Positions 24,964 through 31,773 of a DNA stretch of 32,667 nt are shown in pieces. Below the pieces are notes generated by a model. The model made no database searches, was not told the DNA's origin, and saw only the letters and a program-made list of their open reading frames with translations. Position numbers and translations under genes: made by a program. Within the stretch, counting starts at the first letter, position 1. Each line of letters opens with the position of its first letter. This stretch comes from an uncultured Spirochaetales bacterium (GTDB taxonomy: Bacteria > UBP6 > UBA1177), in assembly GCA_902780365.1 (NCBI GenBank), contig CACZFE010000028.1:1-32667 (forward strand), in the 5' to 3' direction.

Positions 24964-25009
24964 CATTCGACAATTCCTTAAAAAATATCGAATTTCAAAA
25001 AAAAATCGC

Positions 25010-25015
25010 TATACT
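25010..25015 (+). promoter_or_regulatory. -10 box for the plus-strand glycan operon
   Basis: TATACT about 50 nt before the second GT4 ATG. No good -35 box is visible upstream, where the sequence is mostly A and T. Confidence 0.35.
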
Positions 25016-25065
25016 CTCCCAGTTTCAAGTTTTTTCTTAATTGTGAACTTTTAAGGTTGATTGCA

Positions 25066-26265
25066 ATGAAACTTTTATTCTTACTTTTAGAACTTTCACC
25101 AGACACGACAGCCTCCGCGATGTATCCGGATTTAATGGAGGAATTGAAAAATCACGGCCACGAAATCACAGTTGTTGCTCCATCGGTCAACGGTGCTGAA
25201 ACAACACTCCAGACAGAACGCGGACTTCAAGTGCTGCGAGTAAAAAGTATGCCGATTGTCGGTGTTCATAATCTCATAAAAAAGGGAATCGGCATGGCAT
25301 TACTTCCCCATTTCTTTAAAAAGGCTTACAAAAAATATCTCGGTGATCAAAAATTCGATTGGATTTTTATGCCTACCCCGCCGATAACTTTGATTGATGT
25401 CGTATCTTACATCAAACAGAAATCAGGAGCTAAATTTTACCTGATCCTGAGAGACATTCATCCTCAAAGTGCAGCCAGCATAGGACTCATAAAATACAAA
25501 TTCATGTATGACTACTTGGCCAAAAGAGCGAAAAAAGGCTATGAAATAGCCGACAAAATAGGCTGTATGTCACAAGGAAACATTGATTTTATTGCCTCGA
25601 ACTATCCCGAACTTGATAGACAGAAATTAGTTCTTCTGATGAACTGGCAAAAAGACGAGGGTTATTCTGAACCCAAAGTAAATATTCGTGAAAAATACAA
25701 TCTTGAAGGCAAAACTCTTGCTTTGTTCGGAGGCAACATAGGTCACGGACAAAGAATAGAAAACATCCATTTCCTAGCGAAACATTACAAAGATAGATCT
25801 GATGTTGTTTTTCTGGTTATCGGAAAAGGCGTAAAAAAAGCCGCTTTGCAGCAAATGATTGAAAAAGACAACTTAAAAAATGTAATATTCTTAAATTTCC
25901 TGCCACGAGACGAATATCTGGATTTTATCAAATCTGTCGATATTGGACTTATTTCCATAAGTGAAAAATACACCGTTCCGACGTGTCCTTCAAAAGCTGT
26001 TTCCTACATGTCTCTAAAAATACCGATAATGGCTATGATAAACTACGGCAGCGATTACGGCACAATTATCGAAAACGCAGGAGCCGGTTTCTGGGCGGAA
26101 GGAGACAAAAAAGAAAAAGTTGTCGAACTATTCGACAAATTGCTTGAAAGCAGCGAACTCCGCAAGAAAATGGGAGAAAACGGATATAAATTCTATCTTG
26201 AAAACCTTACAGCAGAACATGCTTATAATGCCGTTATGAAGGAAATAGAAAATGAAAAAGCTTAG
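25066..26265 (+). CDS. Glycosyltransferase family 4 (WbuB-like)
   Basis: A 399-residue GT-B enzyme, first of three plus-strand genes. The start MKLLFLLLELSPDTTASAMY, the LRDIHPQSAASIGLI segment and the donor-site ISEKYTVPTCPSKAVSYMSL resemble the WbuB/FnlC-like group of GT4 enzymes, some of which transfer FucNAc-type sugars. That fits the capE/fnlA-type gene at the right edge, but is an inference. ATG 25066 is chosen because AAGG lies 9 nt upstream; a TTG three codons earlier directly abuts that AAGG. Overlaps the next gene by 14 nt. Confidence 0.88.
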   Translation: MKLLFLLLELSPDTTASAMYPDLMEELKNHGHEITVVAPSVNGAETTLQTERGLQVLRVKSMPIVGVHNLIKKGIGMALLPHFFKKAYKKYLGDQKFDWIFMPTPPITLIDVVSYIKQKSGAKFYLILRDIHPQSAASIGLIKYKFMYDYLAKRAKKGYEIADKIGCMSQGNIDFIASNYPELDRQKLVLLMNWQKDEGYSEPKVNIREKYNLEGKTLALFGGNIGHGQRIENIHFLAKHYKDRSDVVFLVIGKGVKKAALQQMIEKDNLKNVIFLNFLPRDEYLDFIKSVDIGLISISEKYTVPTCPSKAVSYMSLKIPIMAMINYGSDYGTIIENAGAGFWAEGDKKEKVVELFDKLLESSELRKKMGENGYKFYLENLTAEHAYNAVMKEIENEKA

Positions 26266-26833
26266 CCTGACCTTCAGATTCATGCGTCTTCTTGGACTTA
26301 ATTTGTCTGAGGAAGAATATGGACAAATTTCCTTGTTCGGAGCAATCTATAGAGCGTATTTAGGTTTCAGAAACGCCTTTTTACTCAAATACTGCATGTA
26401 TTCCGTATTGTTAGGCTCTTTTAACTATCGAAAAATCAGACCTTTTTTATGGCGTAAAATGGGAGCAAAAGTAGGTAAAGACTGCTTTATCGGATATGAA
26501 GTCTGGATGGATGTCACTCATTCCGATTTAATAGAATTGGAAGACCATGTGCATGTGGCCAATCGTTGCTTGCTCCTGTGCCATCAAAGAGATCTTTCGC
26601 ACTACTTTGTCGGTGACGATTATGCAAAACTTTCGTATAGAAAGAGTAAGATTGTGTTAAAGAAAGGCTGTCTTATAGGAATGGGAACCATAGTCTGCCC
26701 TGGAGTCACAGTCGGTGAAGGAGCCATTGTCGGAGCAGGATCATTGGTTACAAGAGATATTCCGGCATGGTGTGTCGCAGTAGGAAATCCCGCTAAAGTA
26801 GTAAGACAAATACCCAAGAAAGAAGAAAAATGA
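26252..26833 (+). CDS. Hexapeptide-repeat (LbH) acyltransferase
   Basis: A 193-residue sugar O- or N-acyltransferase. The C-terminal half has left-handed beta-helix hexapeptide turns (VGKDCFIGYEVWMD, LIGMGTIVCPGVTVGEG, AIVGAGSLVTRDIP) and the usual ending VAVGNPAKVVRQIP. The His in LLLCHQRDLSH is a candidate catalytic residue. The N-terminal 70 residues are an extra helical part. It overlaps the GT4 upstream by 14 nt and the deacetylase downstream by 4 nt (ATGA), so the three genes form a tight operon. Confidence 0.88.
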   Translation: MKKLSLTFRFMRLLGLNLSEEEYGQISLFGAIYRAYLGFRNAFLLKYCMYSVLLGSFNYRKIRPFLWRKMGAKVGKDCFIGYEVWMDVTHSDLIELEDHVHVANRCLLLCHQRDLSHYFVGDDYAKLSYRKSKIVLKKGCLIGMGTIVCPGVTVGEGAIVGAGSLVTRDIPAWCVAVGNPAKVVRQIPKKEEK

Positions 26834-27690
26834 GAATCCTTACTTTTGACATAGAAGAGTGGTTTCATCTTTTGGATAACCCATCAACCAAAACAGAAAA
26901 TGAATGGGAAAAATACGAGGTAAGAATTTATCAAAATGTTGACAAAATTCTTGAAATCATTGAAAAAACCGACACTAAAGCAACGTTTTTCATCATAGGC
27001 TGGATTGCAAAAAAATATCCGGACATCGTAAAGCGTATTTCCGAAAAATATGAAATCGGATCACATACCTGCTACCATCAGTTGGTTTGGCAACAGAATC
27101 AAAAAGAATTCAAAGAAGATTTGTCAGCTTCAATCAAACTTTTGCAAGATATTTCCGGCAAACCGGTAAAATATTTCAGGGCTCCCGGATTTTCAATCAG
27201 AACAAGCGAATTGTGGGCATTTGAAGTGATAAAAGAATGCGGAATAGAAATAGACTGCTCGATCTTCCCTGCACATCATGCCCACGGAGGGATCCCACTT
27301 TTCCCAAAACCATATCCTTCAATAATTCAATACAAAGGAATCAAACTGAAAGAATTTCCATGTGTATTTAAAAATATCGGAAAACACCACATTGTTTTCT
27401 CTGGTGGAGGATATTTCAGAATTATTCCTTATTGGCTGCTCAAAAAATGGACGTCAAAATGTAACGAATATCTTCTTTCCTATATTCACCCAAGAGATCT
27501 GGATGCAACCCAACCAATGATTAAGGATTTGCCTTTAAAAAGGAAATTCCGCTCCTATATCGGCATAAAAAATGCAGCGAACAAATTGGAAAAATGGCTC
27601 ACAGACTTTGATTTCACAGATATTGAAACGGCCGACAAATCTTTTGACTGGAACAAAGCTCAGATCGTTAATTTTGATCAGATAAAATAA
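26830..27690 (+). CDS. Polysaccharide deacetylase (NodB-fold)
   Basis: A 286-residue carbohydrate esterase-4 enzyme. Metal and catalytic residues are visible: D7 in FDIEEWFH, H79 and H83 in SHTCYH, and the R117-A-P-G motif (YFRAPGFSI). The DIEEWFH start is typical of the subgroup found in exopolysaccharide loci. No signal peptide, so it probably acts in the cytosol on a lipid-linked or nucleotide-bound N-acetyl sugar. ATGA overlap with the acyltransferase; its 3' end overlaps the convergent GT2 gene by 13 nt. Confidence 0.9.
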   Translation: MRILTFDIEEWFHLLDNPSTKTENEWEKYEVRIYQNVDKILEIIEKTDTKATFFIIGWIAKKYPDIVKRISEKYEIGSHTCYHQLVWQQNQKEFKEDLSASIKLLQDISGKPVKYFRAPGFSIRTSELWAFEVIKECGIEIDCSIFPAHHAHGGIPLFPKPYPSIIQYKGIKLKEFPCVFKNIGKHHIVFSGGGYFRIIPYWLLKKWTSKCNEYLLSYIHPRDLDATQPMIKDLPLKRKFRSYIGIKNAANKLEKWLTDFDFTDIETADKSFDWNKAQIVNFDQIK

Positions 27691-28562
27691 GCATTTATTG
27701 AAAAAGATTTTTGGGCTGGAAGTCGCTTCAAATTCCAATACTTCTTCACCCCTCTCGCCGTATACCAGCACATGAAATATGCTGCTTCAAACAGGTTCAA
27801 ACCGACATGGCGGTAAGTTTTCCATGTTCTGAATGCAGCTTTCATCTTGTTTCTCGTCATCGAGTTCGTAGACAAACGGTACGAGAGCAGAGGTTCATCC
27901 AACCCGATGATTTTACACCCTGATTTAGCCATTTTTAGCCACATCGCAAAATCACTGCTTATATCATCACCGATGACATAGAACTGCTCGTAAAGCTCCT
28001 TTTTCACAAGAACAGACGAGTTGGAAATAATATCCTGCTTCAAAAGCTCGCGGTATGAAATGGTGCATGGAACATGAAGCTGCCAGTTTATGTGATTTCC
28101 GTCGTTGTCGATGAATGCGGAACCGGTGAAAACAAGGTCGGCATTCTCTTTTTCGGCGAGAGCGAACTGCTTTTCAAGTTTGCAACTGTCCCAGATATCG
28201 TCGCTGTCAAGCACCGCGATCCACTCGCCTTTCGCAGCTTCAAGAGCTTTTTTGCGGGTGAGGGAGACACCGAGATTGCTCTCGTTACTGATAACACGGA
28301 TGCGCGGATCGGATTTCGCGAAAGAATCAGCAATTTCCAAGGTGTTGTCTTTCGAACAATCGTTCACCACAATCAGTTCCCAATCGGTATATGTCTGCGC
28401 CAGTACGGAACGGATCGCCGCTGCGATTTTAGACCCCTCGCCTTTTGGAGACGTTTCATGAAACGTCTCTACATTCCCCTCGCCACACTGGAGAGGGGTC
28501 AGGGGTGAGGTTCCCGCATTGTATGCCGCCATGATTATGGTGATCAATGGTCTAGTCATCAT
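27678..28562 (-). CDS. Glycosyltransferase family 2 carrying an in-frame repeat insertion
   Basis: A 294-residue GT-A enzyme. The fold starts ITIIMAAYNAG (7-17), should continue directly into an I-x-x-A-I-x-S-V-L-Q helix, and does so at residue 45 (KIAAAIRSVLAQTY). Between lie 27 extra residues (18-44) encoded by the repeat at 28431-28511. The rest is intact: ELIVVNDCSKDNT with D68, the metal-binding DSD at 119-121 (AVLDSDDIWD), and SSDFAMWLKM near the catalytic base. The reading frame is kept, so an enzyme is made, but the insert lies in the loop beside the nucleotide site. The start follows the HipA-like stop by 6 nt. Confidence 0.9.
   Translation of the reverse strand: MMTRPLITIIMAAYNAGTSPLTPLQCGEGNVETFHETSPKGEGSKIAAAIRSVLAQTYTDWELIVVNDCSKDNTLEIADSFAKSDPRIRVISNESNLGVSLTRKKALEAAKGEWIAVLDSDDIWDSCKLEKQFALAEKENADLVFTGSAFIDNDGNHINWQLHVPCTISYRELLKQDIISNSSVLVKKELYEQFYVIGDDISSDFAMWLKMAKSGCKIIGLDEPLLSYRLSTNSMTRNKMKAAFRTWKTYRHVGLNLFEAAYFMCWYTARGVKKYWNLKRLPAQKSFSINAYFI
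28431..28511. repeat. Compound dispersed repeat inside the GT2 gene, copy B
   Basis: 81 nt, exactly 27 codons. It contains a hairpin element (28476-28498, within 28474-28511, 36 of 38 positions identical to copy A inverted) and a perfect 22-nt palindrome at 28448-28469 (GAGACG-N10-CGTCTC family). It is bounded by GGCGAGGGG-type sequence on both sides. The frame is open through all of it. Confidence 0.85.
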
Positions 28563-28568
28563 TACTTC

Positions 28569-29525
28569 TCAACACTTTCCATCCGAATACCCTTGATAAG
28601 CTGATTTCAGAATCTTCTCAAATCGGATTCTGATTCCCTGCTTATAATATTCCTTCCTGACTGCACTGCAAATCGGAATCCCTTCATAGGATTCAGGAAC
28701 ATCATCAATCAGTTTATATATATCCTGAAGATGGTTTTCTATCAGCGGAACATTTCTTTTTACAGCATCCCGCAAACCCGGGCAATCCATCATAATAAGT
28801 TTTGGACCGCTGAGAATATGACCATCTACTTCATAAGCCGTTACTGAAGCCCCCAGAACATCTCTCTCCAACTTATCTTTTTGCATATGCATTACTATTT
28901 GTTCATCCGATGTTTTATTGGAAAAAGCGTTCCCGTTATCATACACAGGAGCTATTTTGTAAATTTCCCCATTGAAAACCAACCCCCAGTTGCCGTTATT
29001 CCGATCATTGTTATCGATAAGAATATCAACAACCACCATGTCCCAAAAATGTTCCTTCAAGCCTTCGACATTTTTGAGATGACGATTCTCTTCCAAATGA
29101 AACAAAAGCTCCGGCAGATTTACTCTGTCACCTGATTTTGATTCAGCAAAACCCTCAAGTTCTTCTGTCCGTTCTTCACTATACGCATTTTTTATTGTGC
29201 GTATTTCAGACAATCCTCCGCGAATTACGCAAAAATCCTTGCAGGCAACAACTACTTTGCCTTTCTTTATGCCAAGCAGCGTCTTGTGGACATCGTAGCC
29301 CAGAATCTCGTAGACATGACTCCCGAGATATTCCGACAGCGGTGCGGTCGTATAGGAAATATTACGAGCATTATTCCTCATTCCTCGAGTAGTCTTAGGA
29401 TACTTTATAAACCAAAACTCCCCGTCAATCAGTATACCGTCTTTGTTTCCGCCATTACCACCGTATATTCCGTCACGGTTGCTGAGAGGAAAAAGTTTTT
29501 CGTCATCAAAATTGTATATCTGCAT
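28569..29525 (-). CDS. HipA-like kinase
   Basis: A 318-residue protein from ATG 29525, read two bases after the stop of the small upstream gene. It resembles HipA/CtkA-type Ser/Thr kinases: a Gly-rich nucleotide loop (GGNGGNKDG), Lys41 in EFWFIKYPK, the catalytic loop DNNDRNNGNWG (D174) and the metal-binding Asp196 in PVYDNGNAF. HipA toxins phosphorylate translation factors and are held by a small DNA-binding antitoxin. The upstream 77-aa protein has the position of such a partner but not a clear HTH. The frame extends upstream to a TTG at 29606, inside the partner gene, but the ATG fits better. Confidence 0.75.
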   Translation of the reverse strand: MQIYNFDDEKLFPLSNRDGIYGGNGGNKDGILIDGEFWFIKYPKTTRGMRNNARNISYTTAPLSEYLGSHVYEILGYDVHKTLLGIKKGKVVVACKDFCVIRGGLSEIRTIKNAYSEERTEELEGFAESKSGDRVNLPELLFHLEENRHLKNVEGLKEHFWDMVVVDILIDNNDRNNGNWGLVFNGEIYKIAPVYDNGNAFSNKTSDEQIVMHMQKDKLERDVLGASVTAYEVDGHILSGPKLIMMDCPGLRDAVKRNVPLIENHLQDIYKLIDDVPESYEGIPICSAVRKEYYKQGIRIRFEKILKSAYQGYSDGKC

Positions 29526-29527
29526 TT

Positions 29528-29761
29528 TTACCACTCCGGGTATCTGGAGACAATAATATCCCACTGTTTTTGATTCATATGCCCACTGGCTACAGATGCT
29601 TTGCACAACATATCTACGGCTCTTGCCATACCGAAATACTGCGGATCGCCTTCCCGATCATATCTTTCGCAGTCTTCGATTGTATTTCTAAGCACTTCGC
29701 CATGAATAGGGAATTCGATTTTTACATCATCATTGATCCAACGGTATTGCACTGATCTCAT
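29528..29761 (-). CDS. Small partner protein of the HipA-like kinase
   Basis: A 77-residue protein (MRSVQYRWINDDVKIEFP... ending SRYPEW). I do not recognise a domain; it has no obvious helix-turn-helix and is mixed alpha/beta in appearance. Its AGGAG ribosome site lies within the 3' end of the GT2 remnant, and its stop is 2 nt from the kinase ATG, so the two are translated together. The arrangement suggests an antitoxin or substrate-presenting partner of the kinase. Confidence 0.65.
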   Translation of the reverse strand: MRSVQYRWINDDVKIEFPIHGEVLRNTIEDCERYDREGDPQYFGMARAVDMLCKASVASGHMNQKQWDIIVSRYPEW

Positions 29762-29980
29762 TTACATCTCCTTTCTATTCCCCTCGCCTTTTGAAGACAT
29801 TTGACCCCTCAGACAACCTGCGGTTGCCGTATAGCCCTCTCCGGCAGCCCCGGCTGCCACCTCTCCCTGAGTGAGAGGCAGGGAAAGACTTGGCCCGCCC
29901 TTCTCAGCTCCTACTTCAGGGGAGCCTATAGAGGTGCCCGCATTGTATGCCGCCATAATTATAGTGATAGTCGGTGTCAT
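29762..29980 (-). pseudogene. GT2 start fragment filled with repeat sequence
   Basis: A 72-codon frame starting MTPTITIIMAAYNAG, closely matching the first 17 residues of the GT2 gene at 28562, with 20 identical nucleotides across MAAYNAG including wobble bases. After that it is repeat-derived (29777-29935, 53 codons) and ends NRKEM-stop without ever reaching the rest of a GT2 domain. Its ATG overlaps the TGA of the AlbA_2 gene (ATGA). Its 3' end supplies the ribosome site of the 77-aa gene. It could be translated as a peptide that couples the two genes, but cannot be a glycosyltransferase. Confidence 0.75.
29777..29935. repeat. Mosaic dispersed repeat, copy C
   Basis: 159 nt, in frame. 29852-29879 is identical to 11954-11981 of copy D (inverted). 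29803-29828 matches the end of the element at 31576-31699 (inverted, 24 of 26). It includes a perfect GGCAGCC/GGCTGCC hairpin. Its right-hand coding edge (AAAAGGCGAGGGG on the minus strand) is the same as in copy B. Confidence 0.8.
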
Positions 29981-31446
29981 TTTTCAACCACCTCCCAATG
30001 ACCGCCTTTGTCTGGACCGATACGGCGGATAAGATTTTCTTTTTGCATTTCGCTCAACATCTTTTTGACAGTCGTATGACCTAATCCCAGTTCTTCTTCC
30101 AATTTTACTATTGTGATAAAACTATCGTTTTTAATGGCGGCAAGTATTTGGCGGATTTTTTCTGGCCACTTTTCTGGCCACTTTTCTGGCCATTTTTCTA
30201 TTTTCTGGTCACTTTCTGTACCCTTTTCATTTCCCTGTATATTTCCTTCCTCTCCGGCATTCAATTCAAAAGGTGCGGCATCTATCTTGTTGAACGGAAT
30301 TGTGACTACGATAAAATTCTTTTTGACAGCGATTGTATCGCGTCCGTATGCCTTGACGATCGTTGGAACACCGCGCCCTGAACGCTCGCTAAGCCTGAGC
30401 TGAAGGAAAATCGAGGCAAGTGCTTCGTTTACGGGAATGCTGACTCCATTATAAAAACCTTCTAGATCCTGTTCGATTCCAAGCCCGCCGTGGGAGACGA
30501 TTTCTATTCTGTCGGTGAACACGCTTATCATCGGGGCATTCATGGCAAGCCATTTGTTGTGAATGAAAGCATTCAAAAGTGCTTCGTGGAAAGCCTCGTA
30601 ATCAAAAAGAGGAACATCTTTGCGTTCCGAAATACGCCCGCGTTCGTCAGCCTGAATGATGTTTATAGCGTCGCCGTATTCCAGTATTTTATCCATGGAA
30701 TACAAAATGCAGGAATTTCCGTATTCTTTCACGGAAAAAAGAGTGTCAGCCTTGGTTTTTCCGCTGAAAACAGAAACGCGGATCGGAATATCATTTGAAT
30801 CGGCAAGCAGGAGTGCCATTATGTTGTAGCGGCCGTCTGCTGTCAGCAGTTTGAGCGTTTTCTTAAAGGTGTCACGTCTGAGTCTGATCCCTTTTGCACC
30901 GTAATACAAAAAGAGTTTCTCGAAAGTCAGATCCTGCGCATAATCAGGTGAGGCAGTGTTCACGATAGTAGGAATTCCGTTTGAAAGCACGTTCAGCAGA
31001 CGGATTTCCCACTCCGGAAATTTTGAAATCTTTTCCTTGCTTGAACCTATCCGGATAAACGTCTGGTTCATGAACTTTGTCGGAACGGATTTCGCGGCAG
31101 GAACAGTCAGCAAAACAATTCTTTTGCCGGAAATTTCAGCTTCATCGACTTCAAACGCAAGACTCGGCTTTAAGTGGCGTGCAAGGTAATGTTTGTAAGG
31201 TTCGTGCTCGATATCCTTGTCGAAATTAACCGTTGTTCCGGTAATTTCATGCGTTTTGTCACTCACACCCCAGACAATATAGCCGTATTCCCGCCCGCTC
31301 AAAGCCGCGCCGTTGGAAATCGCGGAAATATATTCACCGATTTCGTCCTTTGAAAACCAGTTCTCTTTGAAATCGAGCCATTCGTATTCGTGCGGAAGCA
31401 AAATCAGGTTCGTGACAGTGTCAATTATGTTGAGGGCGGGTGTCAT
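29977..31446 (-). CDS. AlbA_2/HATPase_c_4 putative transcriptional regulator
   Basis: A 489-residue protein of the COG2865-like group. The N-terminal AlbA_2 (Schlafen-related) domain is at about 15-130 (EYEWLDFKENW, GYIVWGVSDKTHEITG), then a GHKL-ATPase-like part with EALLNAFIHNKW, and a C-terminal winged helix (about 435-485, FITIVKLEEELGLGHTTVKK). Just before the winged helix is a WPEK tandem repeat. Members are usually called regulators and often sit in defence or mobile regions; the true role is unclear. AAGGAG lies upstream of the ATG at 31446. It ends in an ATGA overlap with the GT2 remnant. Confidence 0.85.
   Translation of the reverse strand: MTPALNIIDTVTNLILLPHEYEWLDFKENWFSKDEIGEYISAISNGAALSGREYGYIVWGVSDKTHEITGTTVNFDKDIEHEPYKHYLARHLKPSLAFEVDEAEISGKRIVLLTVPAAKSVPTKFMNQTFIRIGSSKEKISKFPEWEIRLLNVLSNGIPTIVNTASPDYAQDLTFEKLFLYYGAKGIRLRRDTFKKTLKLLTADGRYNIMALLLADSNDIPIRVSVFSGKTKADTLFSVKEYGNSCILYSMDKILEYGDAINIIQADERGRISERKDVPLFDYEAFHEALLNAFIHNKWLAMNAPMISVFTDRIEIVSHGGLGIEQDLEGFYNGVSIPVNEALASIFLQLRLSERSGRGVPTIVKAYGRDTIAVKKNFIVVTIPFNKIDAAPFELNAGEEGNIQGNEKGTESDQKIEKWPEKWPEKWPEKIRQILAAIKNDSFITIVKLEEELGLGHTTVKKMLSEMQKENLIRRIGPDKGGHWEVVEK
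30161..30196. repeat. 12-nt tandem repeat encoding WPEK units
   Basis: Three 12-nt units (30161-30172, 30173-30184, 30185-30196; the third has one change) within the regulator gene, encoding KWPEKWPEKWPE. A degenerate copy follows (TCTGGTCACTTT). Confidence 0.9.
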
Positions 31447-31462
31447 TTATTTATCTCCTTCT

Positions 31463-31487
31463 GAGACGCATCAGGTTACGTCTCTAC
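31463..31487. repeat. GAGACG-N10-CGTCTC palindrome, copy 3
   Basis: 25 nt with GAGACG and CGTCTC arms followed by TAC, 23 of 25 positions identical to the inverse of 13890-13914. It sits just upstream of the AlbA_2 gene start. Confidence 0.65.
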
Positions 31488-31548
31488 AAAAAAACGCATC
31501 TCGCGCGTGAAACATATTGAAATTAGTGAAAAAGTCAACAAATACAAA

Positions 31549-31699
31549 CCCCTCCGTCACTGCGTGACACCTCCCAGACCCCTCAGCCGCTTTGCGGCAG
31601 CTCCCCTACCTCAGGGGAGCCTTGACGGGGAGGCAAGAATCGGTAGAAAGGCGCCCCTAAATTAGGGGAGCTGGCAACCAAAGGTTGTCTGAGGGGTCT
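31549..31699. repeat. Palindromic repeat cluster, copy E
   Basis: Fills most of the 327-bp gap between the AlbA_2 gene and capE. Two nested units are visible: 31549-31633, with imperfect ends (CTCCGTC / GACGGGGAG), and 31576-31699, 124 bp with perfect 11-bp terminal inverted repeats AGACCCCTCAG/CTGAGGGGTCT. Internal hairpins include GTCAC/GTGAC, GCCGC/GCGGC and CTCCCCT/AGGGGAG. No coding frame is supported here. Confidence 0.8.
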
Positions 31700-31701
31700 C
31701 T

Positions 31702-31733
31702 TCTCGCATTTCCAAAAAAATTCAGTATAATGC
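31702..31733 (+). promoter_or_regulatory. capE promoter block, twin of the ugd promoter
   Basis: TATAAT at 31726-31731 inside a 32-nt block that matches the minus-strand block at 12049-12018 at 30 of 32 positions. It directly follows the end of repeat E. The start codon is 43 nt after the -10 box. Confidence 0.6.
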
Positions 31734-31773
31734 ACCGTTTTTGTTGATGTTCACTTTTTAAACGAGGTTGAAG

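Noticed and set aside
28074..28508. 144-codon plus-strand frame inside the GT2 gene
   Set aside because: Antisense shadow of a GT2 with intact catalytic motifs.
29801..30001. Plus-strand small ORFs over repeat copy C
   Set aside because: They are read-through of palindromic repeat sequence, have no ribosome site and oppose the coupled minus-strand genes.
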